A stretch of 51,646 bases of DNA from Bacillota bacterium (GTDB lineage: Bacteria > Bacillota > Bacilli > Desulfuribacillales > Desulfuribacillaceae), in the NCBI GenBank assembly GCA_023388635.1, contig JAEWFW010000051.1, positions 1 to 51,646 of the forward strand, written 5' to 3'. This document shows, in pieces, positions 8,031 through 17,439 of the stretch; the stretch's first letter is position 1; each line of letters starts with the position of its first letter. The notes beneath the pieces are model-generated. The model saw nothing but the letters and a program-made list of their open reading frames with translations, ran no database searches and was not told the origin of the DNA. The position numbers were made by a program, and so were the translations under genes.

Positions 8031-8345
8031 TTACTTATATATCATCAGTCTTTCAACAGGCACCCCGTTCTCAATATGCTGATCGAGGATTTCTTCGATA
8101 TCGTCTTCCGTCACTTCTCCATACCAGATGTTATCAGGGTATACGATGACAATCGGTCCTTTCTCGCAAATCGCCAAGCACCCGGTATTGGTCACCATAA
8201 CTTCACTACTCAATCCGCGCTCCATCAGTTCCTCTGTAATTGTACCTACTAGCCCTACAGCATCTTTGCTGTGACAAAATCCTTTTTGCTGACCGTTGAT
8301 TCTTGAACTGCTACAGACAAATATGTGTTTTTCCGGTTTCCCCAT
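8031..8345 (-). CDS. Thioredoxin-like [2Fe-2S] ferredoxin of the C. pasteurianum type
   Basis: This 104-residue protein closely resembles the 2Fe-2S ferredoxin of Clostridium pasteurianum, which interacts with the nitrogenase MoFe protein. The four ligand positions Cys11, Cys24, Cys56 and Cys60 are all present, and shared segments include SSEVMV, NTGC and GPIVIVYPDNIWYG. The fifth, non-ligand cysteine I recall at position 14 of the clostridial protein is serine here. The gene overlaps the end of nifB by 35 bases and is followed by anfO. An electron-transfer or cofactor-assembly role is inferred from this position. Confidence 0.9.
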   Translation of the reverse strand: MGKPEKHIFVCSSSRINGQQKGFCHSKDAVGLVGTITEELMERGLSSEVMVTNTGCLAICEKGPIVIVYPDNIWYGEVTEDDIEEILDQHIENGVPVERLMIYK

Positions 8346-9753
8346 GCGAAATTCCCCCTTTCATTCGTGTTCCCGCTATCTCTATTTTGCTTTTTACGAT
8401 ATCATCGGCTCTTAATTTTTCAACCACATCCAATAAGCCCGCATCAATCATTTCATAATGCTGAAAGCTGCGTATTCCATGTTGTTTCAAACTTTGTTCC
8501 GCTGCATATCCAATCCTAATCGACAACACTGCATGACAGTCCGAAAGCATTTCAATGACCTTTTTCCGTCTGTCCTCTCCACAGTCATCTTCACCGTTAC
8601 AATACGCTTCAACCTCTCGTTTCTCCAATAGACGGATACTGCCTTTCTCATCACCCTCAATGTTACATTGGTATATTGAAAATACGTCGGCATGACCGAA
8701 ATGCAAATCGACGACTTTACCGCTTTTGGTAGCGACGGCGATTTTATAAATAGTTTCTGCTGTATTTTGCGAATCAGATACTGGTACGGTTATATAATCT
8801 GCTGAGCCTGCATTGTCTGTCTTTTTGACAATATCTCTAAACTCTATCGAACGATCTTGCCCGAGCAAACCGACGGCATCTGCCCGGCACTGCTTACAGT
8901 GGCGCATTTGCATAACATCCAATTCACACAGCTTGCGCATCTGTTCGATCTCCTTCATACTCGTCTGCGGATGGTGCTCAAATGCACTGCCTGCCGCCGG
9001 AATCAACGGCATGATATTGGTCATAAACGCTCCGAGCGACTTTACTTTTTTCACAACCTCCGGGATATGTTTGTCATTGACACCGGAAATCATCACGATA
9101 TTGACTTTGACCATCACACCGTTTTCTGCCAAGCGCTTTAGCCCCGCCAACTGGCTGTCAATCAGAATTTCCGCTGCTGCTTTGCCGGTATACCGAAGTC
9201 CGTTCCAAAGAATGTATTTATAAATTTGCGCACCGATTTCGGCATCAATCGCATTAATCGTGATCGTCACATGATTGATTCCCATAGCGATAATCTCATC
9301 CGCATACAGTGAGAGCATCAGACCGTTTGTCGACAGACAGAAAATCGCTTCTTCCTGCTTTACATTCGCTTCTTGCCGATGCGTATCGTTGTGAAAATCT
9401 TTGATCAGCGATATCGTCTTTTTTGTCTGCTTCCAATTTGCAAGCGCATCCCCCGGTCCGGCAATCCCGACAACCGTTAATTGATCAATCTTTTCTTTGA
9501 CTTTTCCGTATTTGTAAAGTGCCTCATCCGGAGTTAGCACTTGACTCGTCACTCCCGGACGGCTCTCATTCATACAGTCAAACTTGCGATTGCAATAGTT
9601 ACAGCTTATATTGCATTTAGGCGCAACCGGAAGATGCATGCGCGCGTATTTATGATGGGCATCCGCCGAATAACAAGGGTGTTTTTGTGTCTGCTCCCAT
9701 GCCTTCTGAGAGTAATTGCTGCTGTCGCACTTCAAATGGCTTCCGCATGCCAT
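8311..9753 (-). CDS. nifB: FeMo-cofactor biosynthesis protein NifB
   Basis: This 480-residue radical SAM enzyme makes NifB-co, the 8Fe-9S-C core of FeMo-cofactor. The SAM cluster motif is Cys47-x3-Cys51-x2-Cys54, preceded by the typical HPCYS...HHKYARMHLPVAPKC region. A C-terminal NifX/NafY-like domain (IYKIAVATKSGKVVDLHFGHADVF) begins near residue 340 and probably holds the product. Start at ATG 9753 was chosen because GGAGGTGAT sits just upstream; an in-frame ATG at 9768 lies inside that ribosome site. It follows nifN closely and overlaps the ferredoxin gene. Confidence 0.95.
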   Translation of the reverse strand: MACGSHLKCDSSNYSQKAWEQTQKHPCYSADAHHKYARMHLPVAPKCNISCNYCNRKFDCMNESRPGVTSQVLTPDEALYKYGKVKEKIDQLTVVGIAGPGDALANWKQTKKTISLIKDFHNDTHRQEANVKQEEAIFCLSTNGLMLSLYADEIIAMGINHVTITINAIDAEIGAQIYKYILWNGLRYTGKAAAEILIDSQLAGLKRLAENGVMVKVNIVMISGVNDKHIPEVVKKVKSLGAFMTNIMPLIPAAGSAFEHHPQTSMKEIEQMRKLCELDVMQMRHCKQCRADAVGLLGQDRSIEFRDIVKKTDNAGSADYITVPVSDSQNTAETIYKIAVATKSGKVVDLHFGHADVFSIYQCNIEGDEKGSIRLLEKREVEAYCNGEDDCGEDRRKKVIEMLSDCHAVLSIRIGYAAEQSLKQHGIRSFQHYEMIDAGLLDVVEKLRADDIVKSKIEIAGTRMKGGISHGETGKTHICL

Positions 9754-9767
9754 AACTATCACCTCCA

Positions 9768-11198
9768 TTAATTTGCAAAATACGTTTCAAACATCGTATC
9801 TCGATACTGACTCAACTTTCGTTCCAACAACGTATTCGTTATCCGGTCAAGCATCATCATTGTACCCGTATATCCAACCGACAAAAGCCTCTGTCCGCCG
9901 ACGCGGTCATGGATCGGAAACCCGTGTCTGACAAGGGGAATTCCCGCTTTTTCTGTCAAATATCTGCCGTCGGAATGACCGATTGCCAGATTGACGTTTG
10001 CTTCCAAACAATGCTTGCGCACATTCGAAAAATCTGTCTCTTGAATGATTCTGCTCTCATAATTCATTTTTCGCAAATCTGCTTCCAATAAAGAAGCGAG
10101 CGTATCTGTCTTGCTGCCTGTGGCGATGACATTGGGAGCGATTCCATTCTCAATGCACAATCTCGTCACAGCAAGAACCTGTTCCGGTTCGCCAAAAACC
10201 ACTGCCCTGCCTTCTGCATTGTATTTGTGTGAATCTATCATCCCATCAAGTAGTCTTCCGCGTTCATTGATAATAGACTTGGGAATTTCCAATCCGGTAA
10301 TTTCACCAACAGCATCGAGAAAGCCGTCCGTGGCTTCAATCCCTGTGGGAATCGGCAAATTATACAGTTTGACGCCAAACTGCTCTTCAAGGTATGCGCC
10401 CGGAGACATTGCACGATCAACAGTGACTCCAAACTGAATCGTCGCCGCCGCTCCTGACATGTTCTGAATGTCTTCGAGTTTCGTTCCTCCCGTTGCTATT
10501 TTGGTATATGTTTTCTCATAAGGGCGATCAAGCGTTTCTGAAATATCGGGGAACACAGTGTATATCACGCCGATACTGTCCAAAATCCGCTTCAACTCTC
10601 TTATATCAGCCGGACTGATATTGGGTACGATCAAATTAATTTGTCTATCCCGATCAGCCGATTCAACGATCTGCTGAATAGCAGGATCGACTGCTAGTCT
10701 AGCAACAGGCTTAGTAACAGGTTTGACGACAGATTTGACAATCGATGTGAGCGTAGCAAAGTACCCTTCAAAATGAGTGCCTCCATATCCCGGTGTCGAA
10801 CCTGCTACGAGCGTCGTCGATATATGAGGATTTTCTCTGGCAAATTCACTGCATATTCGCTCGACATCCTCACCGATCGTCTCTGCCAAGCAGGTTGTCA
10901 GCACGCCTATCAATTTCGGCTGATAGACTTTAATCAAATTCATCAATCCGAGTTTCAGGTTCTTTTCTCCCCCGTAAACAGTGCCCTTTTCATTCAGCGA
11001 AGACGAACCGACATCGATCGGTTCATTAAAATGTTCCGCCATATGTCGGCGCATATAAGTGCTGCATCCTTGCGATCCGTGCAGCAATACCATCGCTCCC
11101 TCGATCCCTTTATAAGGTAAGATCCCTCCCATCGGCATACACATGCTACAGGGGTTCTCGTTGACATTTTTATAAGCATTGTTTGTAATCAAACGCAT
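9768..11198 (-). CDS. nifN: Nitrogenase cofactor scaffold subunit NifN
   Basis: This 476-residue NifK-like protein is the beta subunit of the NifEN scaffold on which NifB-co matures to FeMo-co. The N-terminus carries Cys17 and Cys20 in NPCSMCMPMGG and the typical HGSQGCSTYMRRH segment. The start at 11198 follows AGGAGGGG, and its ATG overlaps the nifE stop (TAATG), giving tight coupling for a 1:1 complex. The alternative upstream start at 11237 would lie inside nifE without a ribosome site. Length and order (nifE-nifN-nifB) are as in Clostridium, with no fusion. Confidence 0.95.
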   Translation of the reverse strand: MRLITNNAYKNVNENPCSMCMPMGGILPYKGIEGAMVLLHGSQGCSTYMRRHMAEHFNEPIDVGSSSLNEKGTVYGGEKNLKLGLMNLIKVYQPKLIGVLTTCLAETIGEDVERICSEFARENPHISTTLVAGSTPGYGGTHFEGYFATLTSIVKSVVKPVTKPVARLAVDPAIQQIVESADRDRQINLIVPNISPADIRELKRILDSIGVIYTVFPDISETLDRPYEKTYTKIATGGTKLEDIQNMSGAAATIQFGVTVDRAMSPGAYLEEQFGVKLYNLPIPTGIEATDGFLDAVGEITGLEIPKSIINERGRLLDGMIDSHKYNAEGRAVVFGEPEQVLAVTRLCIENGIAPNVIATGSKTDTLASLLEADLRKMNYESRIIQETDFSNVRKHCLEANVNLAIGHSDGRYLTEKAGIPLVRHGFPIHDRVGGQRLLSVGYTGTMMMLDRITNTLLERKLSQYRDTMFETYFAN

Positions 11199-12565
11199 TA
11201 AAACCCCTCCTTCGTGTATTTCCAGACAGGTGAGCAAACTGTCGAACAGACTTCTTTGGCAAAATTGACGGCTCCGACAAATCCGCTCAACGGATGTTTG
11301 CGATCATGGTTGTGGTCGATAAATGCCAACCCGAGTTTATAAGCAAGCGGTCGTTCTTTTACCCCTCCAACCAAAAGATTCGCACCTTTCTCTGTCATGA
11401 ACTTTTCCAATTCCGAAGGGTTGGCATCATCTAAAATCACTGTTCCTTCCGCCGCCAAATCGGAAATCGTTTGGTATTCTTCTTTTTTTCCTGTTTGCGT
11501 GCCGACCATGACGACTTCCATACCCAGTTCGCGAAACTGCTTAAGCAAAGAAATCGCTTTGAAACCGCCGCCGACATAGACAGCCGCTTTCTTGCCTTGT
11601 AAGCTCTGACTGTACGCACTTATTTGTTCCTGTATTTGTGCAACTTCCCGGGAAATTAATGACTCCACGCGTTGCTGCATCTCTTTATCGGGGAAAAAGC
11701 GCGCAATTTTCCGCAGCGATTCTTTCGTGTCCTCAATTCCCAAAAACGAAACTTGCATATAGGGAATGCCATACGTGTCTTCCATTTTCTGCGCAAGATA
11801 CGTCATTGACCCGGCGCACTGAATGATATTTAATTGCGCATCGGTTGCTTTTTTTAGCGAATCATAGTTAGCGTCACCCGTAAATGTGACGTTGATATCG
11901 ACACCGATTTCCTTTAAATAGCTCTTAATGATCCACGCTTCTGCTGCAAGATTGAAATCCCCTAAATAATTGATTGTCTTGTGATTATTAACCGGCTTTA
12001 TGTGAGATTGATCGTAAGCAATGACCTTCATCAATGCGTCACATGCCGCCCGATAACCGGCTGCCTTGTTGCCGATAAACCCGCTCGACTGTACCGGAAT
12101 AACCTCAATACTGTACTGCTTTGCCTTTTGTCTGCAAACTGCTTCCAGATCATCGCCAATTACCCCGACAATACAAGTGGCGTAGACAAAAATCAATTTG
12201 GGATTATACTCTGCCACCAATTCATCAATCGCTTTTTCCAGTTTCTTTTCTCCGCCGAATATCACATCTTTCTCTTTCATATCCGTGGAAAAACTATTGC
12301 GGTACAATTCCGAACCGCTGCTCAAGCTCCCGCGTATGTCCCACGTATATGCTGCACAGCCAATTGGACCGTGGACAAGATGAACGGCATCGGTGATAGG
12401 ATTTAAAACAACGCGGGCACCGCAAAACACACATGCGCGCTGACTGACGGAACCGGCAATACTCTCTTCGTCACATTTTAATTGTGATTTTTGCACACCT
12501 TTTGTGCGGATAAAATCTTCTCGTTCATCCAAAAACGTTCTGTTGACGATTGCCGAATTTTCCAT
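11198..12565 (-). CDS. nifE: Nitrogenase cofactor scaffold subunit NifE
   Basis: This 455-residue NifD-like protein is the alpha subunit of NifEN. Cluster ligands include Cys45, Cys48 and Cys70 in CVFCGARVVLNPITDAVH...HGPIGCAAY, followed by WDIRGSLSSGSELYRNSFSTDM. ATG at 12565 was chosen because AAGGAGGTG lies 8 bases upstream; longer frames start within the gap after nifK. That gap of about 175 bases holds a stem-loop (12670-12688) and separates the structural genes from the cofactor genes. It is coupled to nifN. Confidence 0.95.
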   Translation of the reverse strand: MENSAIVNRTFLDEREDFIRTKGVQKSQLKCDEESIAGSVSQRACVFCGARVVLNPITDAVHLVHGPIGCAAYTWDIRGSLSSGSELYRNSFSTDMKEKDVIFGGEKKLEKAIDELVAEYNPKLIFVYATCIVGVIGDDLEAVCRQKAKQYSIEVIPVQSSGFIGNKAAGYRAACDALMKVIAYDQSHIKPVNNHKTINYLGDFNLAAEAWIIKSYLKEIGVDINVTFTGDANYDSLKKATDAQLNIIQCAGSMTYLAQKMEDTYGIPYMQVSFLGIEDTKESLRKIARFFPDKEMQQRVESLISREVAQIQEQISAYSQSLQGKKAAVYVGGGFKAISLLKQFRELGMEVVMVGTQTGKKEEYQTISDLAAEGTVILDDANPSELEKFMTEKGANLLVGGVKERPLAYKLGLAFIDHNHDRKHPLSGFVGAVNFAKEVCSTVCSPVWKYTKEGF

Positions 12566-12669
12566 ATCCCACACCTCCTTGTATTTCTTTGAACAATTCA
12601 CAGCGATCATTTGAACACCACGCATGATTTTGCACTACCTTTTGAAAATCTTTTGAAAACCACTAGGCA

Positions 12670-12688
12670 AGGGATGAAAATCATCCCT
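12670..12688 (-). promoter_or_regulatory. Stem-loop between nifK and nifE
   Basis: A perfect 8-base-pair stem (AGGGATGA / TCATCCCT) with a three-base loop in the nifK-nifE gap. No U-run follows on the minus strand, so it is unlikely to be a full terminator. An mRNA processing or stability element is more plausible. Confidence 0.5.
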
Positions 12689-12741
12689 AAACCTTGAGGC
12701 AATCATAATCATCAAGATCTGTATGACCAAACTCCACATAC

Positions 12742-14112
12742 CTACATGACCAATTCGAAATCGGCATCGTCGGCATCGCGATCTTGACGTTCCAGCAGCG
12801 CATTGCTGATCATCTCCAACAATCGCATTGCGCCTTTATATCCGACAATCGGCATGTACGAATGAACACTGCGGTCGAGAATTGGGAACCCTACCCGTAC
12901 AAACGGCAGATCCTCTGCCCGTGCGATGTACTTCCCGTACGTGTTGCCAATCAGCAAATCGACCGGTTGATTCTTAATCCATTGATGCAGTGTAAACAAA
13001 TCTCCGGCTGCTTTTACGTTTGGTTCTTCAATGCCTGCCGCTTCTAACATACTGTTGATCTCCGCTTCAAATTTTGCCCCCGGCGTTCCTGTCAATACGT
13101 GCGCAGGAATCATACCCAGACTGAGCAAATACTCTGTAAGACCGATGACGATGTCCGGATCACCGAAAACTGCCACGCGCTTGCCGTGGAAATGGAAATG
13201 TGTGTCCGTCATGATATCTACTAATTGTCCACGCTCTTCTTCCAACGCTTCCGGTACCTCTTTGGCAAATTTGCTGCTCAAAGCCATGACATATTCATCT
13301 GTCGCTTGAATACCGATCGGTGTCTTGAGAATTTTCGGCGATACTTTACACTTTCTTTCCAGAGCGTGTGCCGCATCAGCGGATGCAAAACTGCCTAAGG
13401 CAATCGTCACTTTAGAATTACCGGCATCGGTAATTTGTTCAACCGTAGCCCCGCCCTTTGGAAACATCTCGTATTCGCCGGTCATCGGAGAATCGACAAC
13501 CCCGGAAGTGTCGGGAAATAAAATGTAATTTACATCCATCAGTTTGGCAATTCTCTTCAATTCTCGCATATCTCCTGGATTTACAAAGCCGGGGATAATA
13601 TTCGCCTGCTCCTTCTTGACTGTTTCCGTCGCTGTTGACAAATACTGCACCATGCTTTTCGTCATATTGGAAAAACCGGTAACATGAGAACCGACATAAC
13701 TCGGAGTATTCGTATGAATCACAAGCTTGCCTTCCGGCACTTCACACTGACTGATAATCGTCGGCAAATCGTCACCGATTGTCTCACTCAGGCATGTCGT
13801 ATGAACGGCGATCACATCCGGGTTATAGATCGTAAACACATTTTTTACGGCCGTTTTTAAATTGGCGCCGCCGCCAAACACAGACGCTCCTTCTGTAAAT
13901 GAGCTCGTCGATGCCATAATTGGATCGCGAAAATGTCTCGTTAAATGCATTCTGTGATAAGAGCAGCAACCCTGTGAACCGTGACTGTGGGGAAGACATC
14001 CGTGAATCCCCAATGCCGCGTACATCGCGCCAATCGGCTGGCAGGTTTTGGCGGGATTGATCATGCCGCCGCTTAAACGTTTGGTGATTTCTTTCGGTGT
14101 AGCATTTAACAT
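12742..14112 (-). CDS. nifK: Nitrogenase MoFe protein beta chain NifK
   Basis: This 456-residue beta subunit shares the P-cluster with NifD. P-cluster ligands are Cys24 (CQPIGAMYAALG), Cys49 (HGSQGC) and Cys107 (HTTCLSETIGDD), and the conserved SYHRMHLTRHFRDP segment follows. It lacks the N-terminal extension of proteobacterial NifK, which is normal for the clostridial type. ATG at 14112 is one base past the nifD stop, with a GGGAGAG ribosome site inside the nifD end. It acts in the cytoplasm as an alpha2-beta2 tetramer reduced by NifH. Confidence 0.97.
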   Translation of the reverse strand: MLNATPKEITKRLSGGMINPAKTCQPIGAMYAALGIHGCLPHSHGSQGCCSYHRMHLTRHFRDPIMASTSSFTEGASVFGGGANLKTAVKNVFTIYNPDVIAVHTTCLSETIGDDLPTIISQCEVPEGKLVIHTNTPSYVGSHVTGFSNMTKSMVQYLSTATETVKKEQANIIPGFVNPGDMRELKRIAKLMDVNYILFPDTSGVVDSPMTGEYEMFPKGGATVEQITDAGNSKVTIALGSFASADAAHALERKCKVSPKILKTPIGIQATDEYVMALSSKFAKEVPEALEEERGQLVDIMTDTHFHFHGKRVAVFGDPDIVIGLTEYLLSLGMIPAHVLTGTPGAKFEAEINSMLEAAGIEEPNVKAAGDLFTLHQWIKNQPVDLLIGNTYGKYIARAEDLPFVRVGFPILDRSVHSYMPIVGYKGAMRLLEMISNALLERQDRDADDADFELVM

Positions 14113-14113
14113 A

Positions 14114-15745
14114 TCAATCTCTCCCCTCTGTCACTGTACCTTCTAATACCGGAACCCGTTTCCACGGAGCAACCATATAATTCCATGTCGGCGACATAAA
14201 GCCCATTGTCACATCCTCAGCAAATTTGAGTGCTCCTTTGAATCCGGCGTAAGGTCCGCTGTAATCGTAAGAATGCAACTGCTTGGATGGAATGCCCATT
14301 TTCTGAATGACGTATTTGTCTTTGATTCCGGAAGCGAGAATGTCCGGTTTAAGCAATTTGATAAACTGTTCCGTCTCATAATGGTTTAAATCGTCGACAA
14401 TAAATGTTCCGTCCTTCATATCTTTAATCAGGCCTTGGTATTCGCCTAAAGGAATCTTGGCTTTAAGAGCTTGCAAGCGTTCTTCGGAAATTTTAATTCT
14501 GTAACGCTCTTCATCTTTTTCGACTTTTATTTCCTGAATATTTTTACTGTCGGCATCGACCTTGATAGTGGGGATGACTTCCCTTCCTTCATAGTCATCG
14601 CGGTGAGCAAATTCATAGCCGGCAAGTACCGTGTCAATGCCGATTTCTTTAAACAGCCCCTGATAGTGGTGACCTCGGGAACCGCCGACAAAACAGAACG
14701 CCGTCTTGCCTTCACAAATCTTTTTGTATTGCTCCAGCAACGGCTCTACGTGTGCCAGTTCTCTGGCGATCACCTCTTCCGTTCTTTGGATTAATTCTGA
14801 ATCGCCGAAATACTGCGCCATATTCCGCAAAGATTCCGCCGTACTTTGGACACCGATAAAATTCACTTTCAGCCATGGCGTGCCGTATTTTTCTTCGAGC
14901 ATTTCCGCAATGTAGTTAATCGAGCGGTGACATTGTACGAGATTCAATTCAGCCGTGTGGGCATTTTTCAATTGCTCATAGGAGCCGTCGCCGGTCATGA
15001 CAGAAACGACATGATAACCGATGTCCTCCAATACGCGTTCAATCTCCCAACTGTCGCCGCCGATGTTGTATTCACCGAGAATGTTGATCGGATACTTACC
15101 CTCCGCTTTTTCCAGATCGCTGTTTCCGATAACCCTTTGCATCAATCCGTTGTTGGCGATGTGATGACCAGCCGATTGACTGACACCTTTATAACCTTCG
15201 CAACTGAACGACATCACGGGAATGCCAAACTTTTGCTCGGCAGCCTTAGCGACAGCTCCGATGTCGTCACCGATCAACCCGACGGGACAAGTGGCGGAAA
15301 TCGTCACTGCTTTCGGCTTAAACGTCTCTATGACTTCTTCAACCATCGCCGCTAATTTTTTGTCTCCGCCAAATACGATGTCACTTTCTTGCATATCAGT
15401 GGAAAACGCGTAGTTGATCAAATTCAATTCTCCGTCTTTCGACTTTGCTTTATTTCTGCGCGTCCCCCAAGCGTAGTAGCTGCACCCGATCGGTCCGTGA
15501 ACGATATGCGCCATGTCTTTGATCGGACCGAGCACAACACCTTTACATCCGGCATATGCGCATCCGCGGTTTGTGATAATTCCCGGAAGTGTACGTGTAT
15601 TGGCTACGATCTCCTGGTGTGTCTCTTCCAAGTCACGCACGACGATATGCGAACGGCGATTCTTTTTCGTCTTCGCCGGATATTCATCGAGAAAATGTTC
15701 CAATGCCTGTTTGCGTTTTTCTATTTCTTCTCTGCTAAGTGCCAT
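14114..15745 (-). CDS. nifD: Nitrogenase MoFe protein alpha chain NifD
   Basis: This 543-residue alpha subunit binds FeMo-cofactor. P-cluster ligands are Cys62 (NRGCAYAG), Cys88 (HGPIGC) and Cys153 (SATCPVGLIGDD). FeMo-co ligands are Cys272 (CHRSINYIA) and His491 (LHSYDYSGPYAG). A charged insertion of about 50 residues at roughly 388-440, absent from Azotobacter NifD, is the hallmark of Clostridium-type enzymes. The ATG follows AAAGGAGG. The cysteine and histidine ligands plus adjacent nifE/N/B argue for a Mo enzyme rather than V or Fe-only. Confidence 0.98.
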   Translation of the reverse strand: MALSREEIEKRKQALEHFLDEYPAKTKKNRRSHIVVRDLEETHQEIVANTRTLPGIITNRGCAYAGCKGVVLGPIKDMAHIVHGPIGCSYYAWGTRRNKAKSKDGELNLINYAFSTDMQESDIVFGGDKKLAAMVEEVIETFKPKAVTISATCPVGLIGDDIGAVAKAAEQKFGIPVMSFSCEGYKGVSQSAGHHIANNGLMQRVIGNSDLEKAEGKYPINILGEYNIGGDSWEIERVLEDIGYHVVSVMTGDGSYEQLKNAHTAELNLVQCHRSINYIAEMLEEKYGTPWLKVNFIGVQSTAESLRNMAQYFGDSELIQRTEEVIARELAHVEPLLEQYKKICEGKTAFCFVGGSRGHHYQGLFKEIGIDTVLAGYEFAHRDDYEGREVIPTIKVDADSKNIQEIKVEKDEERYRIKISEERLQALKAKIPLGEYQGLIKDMKDGTFIVDDLNHYETEQFIKLLKPDILASGIKDKYVIQKMGIPSKQLHSYDYSGPYAGFKGALKFAEDVTMGFMSPTWNYMVAPWKRVPVLEGTVTEGRD

Positions 15746-15772
15746 ACGAGCAACCTCCTTTGATTCAAATAT

Positions 15773-16156
15773 TTAAACAGCGTCTTTTCCTTTTTCACCG
15801 GTTCGAATGCGAATCACATCCGATAACGGGAGTACAAAAATTTTGCCGTCTCCTCGATTCCCTTCTTGATTGACCTCGACAATCGTCTCTACCGCCTTTT
15901 TTACCTGTTCATCGTCTACAGTTAATAACAGCAAACGCTTGGGAACCAATCTGCCGCCGCTGAGCAGTGTTTCCACAAATTTTTCGCGAATTTCTTCATG
16001 GGCGGCATCGAGTTTATCGAGTTCGGATAAATCTTTTAATAATTTTCCTCGTCCCATTGCCCTCATAGCCGTCAACCCACTGAAACCCGCATCGATTAAA
16101 GCCTTTTTCGTCTGAGCGACTTTGTTCATTCTGATAATTGCCATAATCTCTTTCAT
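15773..16156 (-). CDS. nifI2: PII-like nitrogenase regulator NifI2
   Basis: This 127-residue PII-family protein begins KEIMAIIRMNKVAQTKKALIDAGFSG and ends with GDGKIFVLPLSDVIRIRTGEKG. In methanogens NifI1 and NifI2 form a complex that binds the MoFe protein and switches off activity under ammonium sufficiency, reversed by 2-oxoglutarate. The T-loop region is longer and more variable than in GlnB, as expected for NifI2. Its place between nifI1 and nifD is standard for this nitrogenase group. It starts at ATG 16156 after AAGGGGG. Confidence 0.93.
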   Translation of the reverse strand: MKEIMAIIRMNKVAQTKKALIDAGFSGLTAMRAMGRGKLLKDLSELDKLDAAHEEIREKFVETLLSGGRLVPKRLLLLTVDDEQVKKAVETIVEVNQEGNRGDGKIFVLPLSDVIRIRTGEKGKDAV

Positions 16157-16167
16157 GACAAACCCCC

Positions 16168-16494
16168 TTACAGCCCTTTGGAGCCGCTGCTGATCGTGTA
16201 TACTTCTTCTACTTGCGTGACAAAAATTTTCCCGTCACCGAATGCCCCTGCTTGACCTGTTTTGCCTTTGCGGGAAATAATCGAAATCACATCGTCTTTA
16301 TGCTCATCTTCTACGACAATAATCAGCATTTCTTTAGGAATTTCATCGTAAACGACATTGCCGACTTTGACACCGCGCTGCTTTCCTCTACCGACAACAT
16401 CGACCTTTGTCACTGCCGGAAAGCCCGCTTCGCTTAATTCCGCCATAATTTCTCCCGTTTTTTCCGGTCTGACAATCGCTTTTATCATTAACAT
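16168..16494 (-). CDS. nifI1: PII-like nitrogenase regulator NifI1
   Basis: This PII-family protein of about 108 residues starts MLMIKAIVRPEKTGEIMAELSEAGFPAVTKVDVVGRGKQRG and has the family C-terminal signature GDGKIFVTQVEEVYTI. It should pair with NifI2 in post-translational control of dinitrogenase. The ATG at 16494 was taken because the AAGGAGAG site overlaps the possible GTG start at 16503. It lies 15 bases after the nifH stop, in the conserved order nifH-nifI1-nifI2-nifD. Confidence 0.93.
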   Translation of the reverse strand: MLMIKAIVRPEKTGEIMAELSEAGFPAVTKVDVVGRGKQRGVKVGNVVYDEIPKEMLIIVVEDEHKDDVISIISRKGKTGQAGAFGDGKIFVTQVEEVYTISSGSKGL

Positions 16495-16518
16495 AGAATT
16501 CACTCTCCTTCAGCTCGT

Positions 16519-17343
16519 TTATAAATTCATGAATCCGTATTGCATCATCAGCTCTTCCAAACGGTCGTTATGCATCGGCTTCGGCACGACAAACATTTTA
16601 TTGCTGTCGATCGCGTTCGCCAAAGCGATATATTCTTGTGCCTGATTACAGTCAGGCTCAAAATCAATGACCGTTTTTCGATTGATTTCCGCATGCTGAA
16701 CGATATTGTCCCGCGGTACAAAGTGGATCAATTGCGAACCGAGTTCCGCTGCAAACGCAGTCAACAGATCAAGCTCCTTATCGACTTTACGGCTATTGCA
16801 AATGATCCCACCCAAACGCACGCCGCCGCTTTCAGCATACTTTTTAATCCCTTTGGCAATGTTGTTCGCCGCATACAATGCCATCAACTCGCCTGATGCA
16901 ACGATATATATCTCTTGAGCTTTCCCTTCACGAATCGGCATCGCAAAACCGCCGCACACAACGTCCCCCAATACGTCGTAAAACACATAGTCCAAATCTC
17001 TCTCGTAAGCGCCCAATTGCTCCAGCATGTTAATCGATGTGATGATACCGCGTCCGGCACAGCCGACACCCGGTTCCGGTCCGCCGGATTCAACGCAATC
17101 GATGTTGCCGAATCCCTGCTTCATGATATCTTCTAGTTCGATATCTTCTCCTTCATCACGCAATGTGTCCAAAACTGTTTTTTGCGCCAACCCACTGAGC
17201 AATAAGCGTGTGGAGTCCGCCTTAGGGTCACACCCTACGATCATAATTTTCTTACCGAGTACGGAAGCCAATGCACCTGTCAAGTTTTGTGTCGTCGTTG
17301 ATTTTCCAATACCACCTTTACCATAAATCGCTACCTGTCTCAT
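16519..17343 (-). CDS. nifH: Nitrogenase iron protein NifH
   Basis: This 274-residue dinitrogenase reductase is an ATP-dependent electron donor to NifDK and also acts in cofactor maturation. The P-loop GKGGIGKST is at 8-16. The [4Fe-4S] ligands are Cys95 (GVGCAGRG) and Cys130 (DVLGDVVCGGFAMP), one each per monomer of the homodimer. Arg98 is the position ADP-ribosylated by DraT in some diazotrophs, but no draTG is seen here. ATG follows AGGAGGAG. Its leader carries an ANTAR-type antiterminator (17440-17536), so it is the first gene under that switch. Confidence 0.98.
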   Translation of the reverse strand: MRQVAIYGKGGIGKSTTTQNLTGALASVLGKKIMIVGCDPKADSTRLLLSGLAQKTVLDTLRDEGEDIELEDIMKQGFGNIDCVESGGPEPGVGCAGRGIITSINMLEQLGAYERDLDYVFYDVLGDVVCGGFAMPIREGKAQEIYIVASGELMALYAANNIAKGIKKYAESGGVRLGGIICNSRKVDKELDLLTAFAAELGSQLIHFVPRDNIVQHAEINRKTVIDFEPDCNQAQEYIALANAIDSNKMFVVPKPMHNDRLEELMMQYGFMNL

Positions 17344-17439
17344 AAAATCTCCTCCTAATTTTTGAAGTTTGTCACAAAGATGACAGCTACAACAAGTCTA
17401 CTTCCATCCCTCCTTGTATCGAGTAATTGAATAATATAT

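Noticed and set aside
14114..15745. Vanadium or iron-only nitrogenase, suggested by the anfO gene
   Set aside because: No delta subunit gene (anfG/vnfG) lies between D and K, and nifE, nifN and NifD ligands fit the Mo type.
17380..17425. Short leader peptide of six codons (ATG just after GGAGGG) between the nif terminator and nifH
   Set aside because: The spacing to the ribosome site is only about one base and the frame is tiny, so there is not enough to call a gene.
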